From NCBI GenBank assembly GCA_002725365.1, contig PBOW01000008.1:1-11960 (forward strand): a stretch of 11,960 bases of DNA, read 5' to 3'. Made by a program: the position numbers and the translations under genes. Origin of the DNA: Chloroflexota bacterium. Its GTDB lineage: Bacteria; Chloroflexota; Dehalococcoidia; UBA2979. Every line of letters begins with the position of its first letter. The first letter of the stretch is position 1. Below, piece by piece: positions 6,512 to 11,960 of this stretch. Under the pieces are notes generated by a model. The model was not told the origin of the DNA. It was given only the letters and a program-made list of their open reading frames with translations, and did not search any database.

Positions 6512-8428
6512 CTACGCTCTGGCCAACACCATCACACCAAGCACCAAAATCCCAGCTGCAATCGCCAACGCATAGTTTGGAATGCGACCAGTTTGCAAAA
6601 ATTTCAACCTATATCCGAAATATCCAATGAATTGAGCACCACCATCAACGCCGGCTTCATTCACAATTTTCTTGTCGAACCAGGCAACGATTCCAGCTAA
6701 ACCTAGTACCACGCGATTAATAATTCCCTGATATAGGTCGTCAAGATAATATCGGTTCACTAACAGTGCGTGAAGATCCGGAGACCAATTCCGAGCTCTT
6801 ACAGCTCTTTCTGCCGACCCATGCCAATAAACCCAGCCAATCACAATTCCTGACACAGAAGAAACAGTCGCGACGGACGCGAAAGCCCAATCGATTTCAA
6901 AATGATGAGGATGATGGAGGTACACTAACGCACCGATCCCACCTGAGAAACCAAGCACTTCACCTATTCCGTCAAACACGAAGAACCCAGCTAACGTCGC
7001 GAAAACAGCAAGTATCAGAAGTGGCCCTGTCATAGAGCCCGGACTCTCGTGAGCGTGCTCATGAGCGGCACGATCTCGTGGGTCACCAAAGAATGTGAGG
7101 AGAACCAATCGGGTCGTATAGATAGCTGTTAGCAGTGCAGTACCCGCCAGCACCACATAGACAATCGGGCTTGAATAACTTGATACCGCATGCAGAATCT
7201 CATCTTTTGACCAAAATCCTGCAAAGATAGGAATACCGGCTAGTGCCAGTGAGCCAATGACAAAAGTAAGTGCCGTTATGGGTTGCTTACGTCGGAGCCC
7301 ACCTAAATATTCGACTTCTTGTCGATCGGTTGCATGAATCACTGATCCAGAACCCATAAATAACAGTGCTTTGAAAAAAGCATGGGTCAGAACATGGAAC
7401 ATAGCAGCCCCAACAGCACCAACACCTAGCGCCACAAACATAAATCCTAATTGAGAGACCGTCGAAAATGCCAAAACACGCTTGATGTCAGACGCGACGA
7501 GTCCCATCGTTGCCGCTAGAAATGCAGTCAAAAGACCGGTATACAAAACAACGTCGCGAGCCACGGTGACTACTTCGAATACTGGCGAAAACCTTGCGAC
7601 CAAATAAACTCCAGCTACAACCATCGTCGCTGCGTGAATCAAAGCTGAAGCAGGAGTAGGTCCCTCCATTGCATCCGGAAGCCAAACGTGCAACGGGAAC
7701 TGTGCACTTTTGCCTACAGCACCCCCAAACAACGCTATCATCGCCACTGTCAAATATGTTTCACCAATTTGACCAGAGGTTGCAGCCGCAATAATCGTCT
7801 GTATATCAAAGCTACCTGTTGCTTTCCATAGAAGAATGATCCCAATTAGCAGCCCCACGTCACCAATGCGAGTTGTAATGAAAGCTTTCTTCGCTGCCTC
7901 AGCAGCTGACTGTCTTTCCCAATAAAAACCTATTAACAGATACGACGCTAAGCCGACACCTTCCCAGGCAAGATACATCCACACCAGAGATCCTGAAGTC
8001 ACAAGAAGCAGCATCGCTGCAACGAACAAACTCAATACGGCAAAGTACCAGCCATAACGAGTCTCGCCATGCATGTAGCCGATCGAATATACCGCAACCA
8101 TCAAACCAACAATTGAGATTGCGATAAGCATAACTACTGTGATGGCGTCAACAAATGTTGAGAATTCAATTAAAAAGAGAAAATCACCTGACTCTATTCT
8201 CACCCAGTCGAACGCAAATATATTCGCTCCGTCAGGATGGAACTCGTTCGAGTGAAATTGTCCCTGGAAATCACCAATTATAAAAAGCGTCACCAATAGG
8301 ATGCCAAGCATCCCTAACACGGAAATGAAATCACCTTGGCGAGGCAAGATTTTACCGACCGCGCTGATCAGGAGGAACGATACCACCGGTATCGCCGGCA
8401 GCAACCAAGCCTGCTCCATTCCGGGCAT
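6512..8428 (-). CDS. nuoL: NADH-quinone oxidoreductase subunit L
   Basis: NuoL is the distal antiporter-like subunit of complex I, with a long lateral helix and a C-terminal anchor. From ATG at 8428 the product has 638 residues and about 16 membrane helices. Key residues are present: Glu156 (YLAWEGVGLASYLL), Asp190 (TTRIGD), Lys240 (GKSAQFPLHVW), His247, and the TM11 pair His349/Lys353 (THAFFKALLF). The C-terminal half has the usual YYLDDLYQGII segment and a final membrane helix. The start was moved from an in-frame GTG at 8434 to ATG at 8428: AGGAG at 8436-8440 is only 1 nt from the GTG but 7 nt from the ATG. The gene lies 49 nt after nuoK, and that gap contains a hairpin. Confidence 0.97.
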   Translation of the reverse strand: MPGMEQAWLLPAIPVVSFLLISAVGKILPRQGDFISVLGMLGILLVTLFIIGDFQGQFHSNEFHPDGANIFAFDWVRIESGDFLFLIEFSTFVDAITVVMLIAISIVGLMVAVYSIGYMHGETRYGWYFAVLSLFVAAMLLLVTSGSLVWMYLAWEGVGLASYLLIGFYWERQSAAEAAKKAFITTRIGDVGLLIGIILLWKATGSFDIQTIIAAATSGQIGETYLTVAMIALFGGAVGKSAQFPLHVWLPDAMEGPTPASALIHAATMVVAGVYLVARFSPVFEVVTVARDVVLYTGLLTAFLAATMGLVASDIKRVLAFSTVSQLGFMFVALGVGAVGAAMFHVLTHAFFKALLFMGSGSVIHATDRQEVEYLGGLRRKQPITALTFVIGSLALAGIPIFAGFWSKDEILHAVSSYSSPIVYVVLAGTALLTAIYTTRLVLLTFFGDPRDRAAHEHAHESPGSMTGPLLILAVFATLAGFFVFDGIGEVLGFSGGIGALVYLHHPHHFEIDWAFASVATVSSVSGIVIGWVYWHGSAERAVRARNWSPDLHALLVNRYYLDDLYQGIINRVVLGLAGIVAWFDKKIVNEAGVDGGAQFIGYFGYRLKFLQTGRIPNYALAIAAGILVLGVMVLARA

Positions 8429-8435
8429 TTCCACT

Positions 8436-8440
8436 CTCCT
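8436..8440 (-). promoter_or_regulatory. Ribosome binding site that decides the nuoL start
   Basis: AGGAG lies 7 nt before ATG 8428 and only 1 nt before the in-frame GTG at 8434. Normal spacing favours the ATG, giving a protein beginning MPGMEQAWLL. Confidence 0.65.
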
Positions 8441-8455
8441 AATCTACAACACTTC

Positions 8456-8477
8456 AACGTCCAAATTTATGGACGCT
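8456..8477 (-). other. Intercistronic hairpin directly after the nuoK stop codon
   Basis: In the transcript, CGUCCA and UGGACG form a 6-bp stem around a UAAAUU loop. One outer G-U pair and one A-U pair extend it to 8 bp. It begins at the first base after the nuoK TAG (8478-8480). The downstream side continues GAAGUGUUG with no U-run, so it does not look like an intrinsic terminator. A role in mRNA stability, processing or uncoupling nuoL from nuoK is possible but inferred. Confidence 0.5.
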
Positions 8478-8786
8478 CTACCAACGCATCAAACTTGCTT
8501 CATCAACGTTGGCAGTCCTTCGTTCCTTAAATAGCCTCAATACAATCCCAAGCGCCAATCCCACTTCGGCTGCCGCAACGGTGATCACAAATAGTGCGAA
8601 AATTAATCCAGTGAAAGCATCTGAATCCAAATATGATGCAAATGCAATGAAATTAATCGATACCGCGGCAAGCATGAGTTCGACAGACATTAGTATCAGG
8701 ATCGCACTCCGACGCGATAGTACGCCAATGAGACCAATCCCGAACAAAATCGCCGACAAAACGAGGAAGTATTCTATTGGTATCAT
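8478..8786 (-). CDS. nuoK: NADH-quinone oxidoreductase subunit K
   Basis: NuoK is a small membrane subunit of complex I linking the quinone-site region to the antiporter-like subunits. The product has 102 residues, the usual length, and three membrane helices. The two conserved membrane glutamates are visible: Glu36 (ILMSVELMLAAVSINFIAF) and Glu74 (VAAAEVGLALGIVLRLF), matching E. coli Glu36 and Glu72. The SRRSAILILMSVE loop-helix is typical. GGAGG at 8794-8798 lies 7 nt before the ATG. The start overlaps the nuoJ stop as ATGA (4 nt shared), a classic translational-coupling junction. The C-terminal tail after the third helix (KERRTANVDEASLMRW) is hydrophilic. Confidence 0.97.
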   Translation of the reverse strand: MIPIEYFLVLSAILFGIGLIGVLSRRSAILILMSVELMLAAVSINFIAFASYLDSDAFTGLIFALFVITVAAAEVGLALGIVLRLFKERRTANVDEASLMRW

Positions 8787-9418
8787 TCCAATACCTCCTC
8801 AGGTGGACTCTCTTCTTGCGCCTGAACGTTAATCAGGGCCCCAGTTATCGCCACATCGAGCAACACAGCTACAACGATAATCGGAACGGTAAACTCCCGA
8901 AATAACCTCTCACCAAACACATCGAAAGGTACAATTTGTGCTACTGGGTCTCCCCACTGGGCAGAAATCAAAAGCGCGATGAAGGTACCTATAAGCAAAG
9001 ACCCTAAAAGCAGTGCTATCGGCTTCTGTGATCCGTCTGTAACTATAGGGTCCTCATGAGCATTGGTCATCATAAGACCAAACAACAGCAGCAATACAAC
9101 TCCACCACCATATACAAGAACCTGCACTAAAGCTAAAAATTCACTTAGCAAAAGCAAATACACAGCAGCAACACCAATGAGGGTCGCAGTAAGCGATAAA
9201 GCTGCATGCACAATATTCGGGAGTAACACACACCCCACCGCGCCGAGCAAAATCACCAGTGCAGCAACGAAAAAGACCATCTCAGGAGCAGTGATTATTC
9301 CGAGCACCACCAGGGTGACCATCGCAATTCCGAACGGCACACCAATTAGCCCTACTACAATTCCACCCGTAATGATTACGCGGTCAAATTGTGACGGAAG
9401 TGGGAGACGATCAAACAT
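8783..9418 (-). CDS. nuoJ: NADH-quinone oxidoreductase subunit J, with N-terminal extension
   Basis: NuoJ is a membrane subunit of complex I next to NuoH and NuoK. The 211-residue product contains the family core from about residue 47: the PNIVHAALSLTATLIGVAAV segment (67-86), SEFLALVQVLVYGGGVVLLL (92-111) with the conserved Tyr103 and glycines, and a last helix (177-196). About 45 residues precede the usual start of the family, including an additional hydrophobic segment (about 14-41), so an extra helix is predicted. The C-terminal tail (200-211) is acidic. ATG at 9418 lies 8 nt after the nuoI stop and has GAGGG 12 nt upstream. Internal Met33 and Met47 have no recognisable ribosome binding site, so I kept the long form. 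The nuoJ stop overlaps the nuoK start. Confidence 0.95.
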   Translation of the reverse strand: MFDRLPLPSQFDRVIITGGIVVGLIGVPFGIAMVTLVVLGIITAPEMVFFVAALVILLGAVGCVLLPNIVHAALSLTATLIGVAAVYLLLLSEFLALVQVLVYGGGVVLLLLFGLMMTNAHEDPIVTDGSQKPIALLLGSLLIGTFIALLISAQWGDPVAQIVPFDVFGERLFREFTVPIIVVAVLLDVAITGALINVQAQEESPPEEVLE

Positions 9419-9426
9419 TATGCAAT

Positions 9427-9966
9427 CTATCCCTCTGAACTTTTCGGTTCGTCTGTTGCGGCGGGTTCCGCATTAACTTCTTCATTAGTTTGCCCTAAGA
9501 CTGGAACCCACTCGTTGATATTGCCATCTCTACTTTGAGACAATAGTTGCTGTAGATCCATTACTAAATCTTTACGATCGTAAACAGAGGTCTCATGACC
9601 CTCCCACGTATTATTCATCGCAATCGCATCAAAGTTACAAACTTCGACACAGATGTTACATCGCATACAGCGCGCATAGTCAATCCAGAATTTATCTATG
9701 ATTTTTCGCCTGGAAGATGTTCCATCGAGACTCTTATGGTTCGGATTATCTTTCATCAAGACAGTCATACACTCAACTGGGCATGCTCTCTCGCAAGCGT
9801 GGCATCCAGTGCAGAATGGCTCGTCTATCTCCGTATCCCAAAGTAGCAGTGGAAATGCACGATCAGTCTCGGGAATAGGCTTGTGGTAGTCAGGGTAGTT
9901 CCGAGTCACTGGTCTGCGTAGAAACACCTGAAAGGTTCTCGCCATACTCTTAGCTATACCTATCAT
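9427..9966 (-). CDS. nuoI: NADH-quinone oxidoreductase subunit I (2x[4Fe-4S] ferredoxin-like)
   Basis: NuoI carries the two [4Fe-4S] clusters (N6a and N6b) that pass electrons towards the quinone site in NuoB/NuoD. The product has 179 residues. Cysteine motif one is Cys52, 55, 58, 62 (CTGCHACERACP). Motif two is Cys100, 103, 106, 110 (CMRCNICVEVCN), where the residue after the last cysteine is Asn, not the usual Pro. The N-terminal MARTFQVFLRRPVTRNYPDY is the typical amphipathic lead. After the second cluster comes MNNTWEGHE and a non-conserved acidic C-terminal tail (140-179). ATG at 9966 lies 6 nt after nuoH, with GAAGGG 9 nt upstream. The protein sits peripherally on the cytoplasmic side of the membrane arm. 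Confidence 0.97.
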   Translation of the reverse strand: MIGIAKSMARTFQVFLRRPVTRNYPDYHKPIPETDRAFPLLLWDTEIDEPFCTGCHACERACPVECMTVLMKDNPNHKSLDGTSSRRKIIDKFWIDYARCMRCNICVEVCNFDAIAMNNTWEGHETSVYDRKDLVMDLQQLLSQSRDGNINEWVPVLGQTNEEVNAEPAATDEPKSSEG

Positions 9967-9972
9967 CAGTTA

Positions 9973-11106
9973 TCACCCTTCGCTTTCTTGCACTGCAAGC
10001 ACTCGCGCTAGCTTCCGACGCGGTTGTAAAGGTCTTCGGGCTATGCCATCAGTAACCCAGAACAATGCGCCTAGGAGCGCAACCCCGGTAACAAGCAATA
10101 TTACATGCGGCAGGTCATAAACCAGAACTAGACCATTAATCATAATTTGGAGAAAACTGAAAGGCAGGAGTACTTTCCAGGAGTAACCCATAAGTTGGTC
10201 TATACGAAGCCTCGGTACCGAAGCTCGCACCCAGAATATGAGGAAAATAAACAACCCACCTTTAGCCGCCGAAATCAATATCTGAAATGGCAGTCCTAAC
10301 TCCTCACCAAAAGGCCACGCATAGCCTCCTAAAAACACCGAAGATCCGACAAATGCCATGATTAACATTCCTGCGTATTCAGCAAGGAAAAACATGGACC
10401 ATCGAATTCCTGAATATTCAACAAACGGGCCACCGACTATTTCGCTTTCGCCTACTGGTATATCAAAAGGCGTTCTATTGAGTTCTGCCAGGGCAGCAAC
10501 GAAAAATATAAAAAATCCTAGTGGTTGCCAGACCAAGATAGGCACTGTGTCCTGAAATTCAACGATACGATCAAGCTGGAATGAGCCCGCTATCATTGCT
10601 GCTGATAACAATGCTAGTACGAGAGGAAGTTCATACGAAATTCCTTGCGCCGCCGCTCGAAGAGCACCAATTATCGCGTATCGATTATCAGAACCCCAGC
10701 CGGCCATAAGCCAGCCAACGATGCTTATGGAGGAAATCGCTACAAAATACAAAATTCCGAGTTCGAGTATCCTCACGTTCCATCCCTGTACCCAAGGCAC
10801 TATTACAAAACCTAAGAAAATGGGAATGAACACGAAATATGGTGCAAGCTCAAAAGTCCAAGGATCAGCGGCCGCTGGTCGCAAATCTTCCTTCCCAACC
10901 AACTTCACGGCGTCGGCTACCGACTGCAAAGTACCCTTAGGTCCAGTCCTTTGCGGTCCTATTCGTTGGTGGAATCGAGCGAGTACTTTACGTTCAGCAT
11001 AAATGAGACCCATGACTACGACGGTCATAAAACCGACTATGATCTGCAGCCTAATGGCTGCATCTGCCCACGGATTCAAAGATAGTCCGAATAATTCAAC
11101 GCTCAT
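9973..11106 (-). CDS. nuoH: NADH-quinone oxidoreductase subunit H
   Basis: NuoH forms much of the quinone-binding chamber and connects the peripheral and membrane arms of complex I. The product has 377 residues with about 8-9 helices. Family hallmarks are visible: AERKVLARFHQRIGPQRTGP (37-56), GTLQSVADAVKLVGKED (58-74), the GWGSDNRYAIIGALRAAAQG segment (136-155) followed by ISYE with Glu159, and ELNRTPFDIPVGESEIVGG (208-226) with Glu220 and Glu222. The last keeps the charged loop but reads PVGESE where PEAESE is common. FWVRASVPRLRIDQLM (291-306) is intact. The ATG shares one base with the nuoD stop (TAATG), and AGGTGG lies 7 nt upstream. The basic, non-hydrophobic C-terminus (RRPLQPRRKLARVLAVQESEG) is cytoplasmic by the positive-inside rule. 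Confidence 0.97.
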   Translation of the reverse strand: MSVELFGLSLNPWADAAIRLQIIVGFMTVVVMGLIYAERKVLARFHQRIGPQRTGPKGTLQSVADAVKLVGKEDLRPAAADPWTFELAPYFVFIPIFLGFVIVPWVQGWNVRILELGILYFVAISSISIVGWLMAGWGSDNRYAIIGALRAAAQGISYELPLVLALLSAAMIAGSFQLDRIVEFQDTVPILVWQPLGFFIFFVAALAELNRTPFDIPVGESEIVGGPFVEYSGIRWSMFFLAEYAGMLIMAFVGSSVFLGGYAWPFGEELGLPFQILISAAKGGLFIFLIFWVRASVPRLRIDQLMGYSWKVLLPFSFLQIMINGLVLVYDLPHVILLVTGVALLGALFWVTDGIARRPLQPRRKLARVLAVQESEG

Positions 11107-11960
11107 TAGCGGTCCACCTCGCTCAACACAATATCGATTGAACCCAGAATGATAATCGCGTCAGCCACATATTGACCGACCGTAAGCTCTGTCAATGCCT
11201 GTAGGTTAGAAAGACAGGAAGATCTCACCTTGAGTCGATGAGGTCTGTTTCCACCACGACTGACCATGTAAACCCCATATTCGCCTCGAGGTGCCTCTGT
11301 TCTAACGTAAACCTCTCCTGGAGGTGTTCGGAGCATACGCGGCATTTTTTCGGGAAGTATCGGTCCAGCCTTCAAGTGGTCGAGACACTGTCGGATGATT
11401 TTTACTGACTCGCGCATTTCCAAAAGTCTGCAATAGTAACGATCGAATACATCACCATATTCCCCGGTAATAACATCCCAATCCAGTTGATCATATTTCA
11501 GGTACGGCTGGTCTCTACGAATATCCATATCAACACCGGATGCCCGCAAGCTCGGACCACTCATACCTAATGCAATTGCTCTTTCGGCACTTATCGCCCC
11601 CACTCCGTGGGTCCTCGCGACAAATATTTCGTTTTCAGTAAGTAAGCTATCAAAATCAGAAATTCCTTGCTCGGCTGACTGCAAAACGTCATTCACCCGT
11701 TCAACAAAATTAACGGGCACATCCCACGCGACACCACCAGGTCTGAAATATGCATACATCATCCGGTCACCAGAGATTTCTTCGAAAAGATCTATGAGTG
11801 TCTCGCGTTCACGCCACGCATAAATAAACGGAGTACCAAATACTCCTGTATCAACTCCAAAAGCCCCCATAAACATAAAATGGCTCGATAATCGGTTGAG
11901 CTCAATCAGGATCATTCTGATCCACTGAGCTCGCTCAGGCACTTCAAGATCTGCCAGTGC
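11106..11960 (-). CDS. nuoD: NADH-quinone oxidoreductase subunit D (N-terminus beyond window)
   Basis: NuoD, the 49-kDa-type subunit related to the large subunit of NiFe hydrogenases, forms the quinone pocket with NuoB and NuoH. The frame is open to the right edge, where ALADLEVPERAQWIRMIL is read. The GTG at 11942 is therefore an internal valine (of EVPERA) and not a start. About 284 residues are visible. Recognisable parts are ELNRLSSHFMFMGAFGVDTG, FRPGGVAWDVP, SGPSLRASGVDMDIRRDQPY, FDRYYCRLLEMRES, and the end SIDIVLSEVDR. The site that usually reads R-A/T-P-S/G-F near the C-terminus reads RSSCL (11214-11225). The N-terminal HPxxHG quinone-site region is outside the window. The gene leads straight into nuoH with no nuoE, nuoF or nuoG between. 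A stand-alone D is likely (no sign of a CD fusion can be judged from this part). Confidence 0.95.
   Translation of the reverse strand, partial: ALADLEVPERAQWIRMILIELNRLSSHFMFMGAFGVDTGVFGTPFIYAWRERETLIDLFEEISGDRMMYAYFRPGGVAWDVPVNFVERVNDVLQSAEQGISDFDSLLTENEIFVARTHGVGAISAERAIALGMSGPSLRASGVDMDIRRDQPYLKYDQLDWDVITGEYGDVFDRYYCRLLEMRESVKIIRQCLDHLKAGPILPEKMPRMLRTPPGEVYVRTEAPRGEYGVYMVSRGGNRPHRLKVRSSCLSNLQALTELTVGQYVADAIIILGSIDIVLSEVDR

Noticed and set aside
8301-9476. Several plus-strand open frames of 64-137 codons opposite nuoJ, nuoK and nuoL
   Set aside because: All are antisense to genes with conserved membrane motifs and have no supporting ribosome binding sites.
11106-11942. A complete 278-residue gene starting at 11942
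   Set aside because: That start is a GTG valine inside the NuoD motif EVPERA, and the frame stays open to the window edge, so the gene is partial.

Overview
This window looks like a piece of a bacterial chromosome from the phylum Chloroflexota, probably an uncultured marine-type lineage such as SAR202 or a Dehalococcoidia relative. That placement is inferred from three things: the 11-subunit-style complex I gene order, the style of the NuoM and NuoI sequences, and a nearby phosphatase-like/propeller membrane protein. No rRNA or other phylogenetic marker is present. Base composition looks moderate by eye (not computed) and is even across the window, with no visible sign of recent transfer.

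Right to left on the minus strand (about 11960 to 3497) lies the distal part of a respiratory complex I operon, in the order nuoD (5' end cut by the window edge), nuoH, nuoI, nuoJ, nuoK, nuoL, nuoM, nuoN. Spacing is tight: a 1-nt overlap for D/H, a 4-nt ATGA overlap for J/K, and gaps of 6 to 49 nt elsewhere. This implies one transcript with translational coupling. nuoD is followed directly by nuoH, so nuoE, nuoF and nuoG (the NADH dehydrogenase module) are not in their usual place. The encoded complex may be an 11-subunit form that takes electrons from something other than NADH, or EFG may be elsewhere in the genome. The three antiporter-like subunits can be compared with each other. NuoL and NuoN keep the central TM7 lysine seven residues before the conserved P-(L/F)-H histidine, but NuoM has leucine there.

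Directly downstream of nuoN on the same strand is a metallo-beta-lactamase-fold hydrolase with a C-terminal winged-helix-like tail. It is probably read from the same transcript and probably starts at a GTG preceded by GGAGG.

Convergent with it, with only 7 nt between the stop codons, is a 630-residue plus-strand gene. It encodes a degenerate PP2C-like domain, one membrane helix, a helical linker and a beta-propeller-like C-terminal region. The residues that would bind the catalytic metals are missing, so it is best read as a pseudophosphatase-type membrane protein of unknown role. Divergent from it, at the left edge, is the 5' part of a small acidic hypothetical protein with a plausible sigma-70-like promoter and a good ribosome binding site.

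I saw no tRNA, rRNA, CRISPR array, insertion sequence or convincing rho-independent terminator. Most of the window is ordinary core metabolism. The points worth a second look are the pseudophosphatase-propeller protein, the NuoM lysine loss, the missing nuoEFG and a hairpin directly after the nuoK stop codon.
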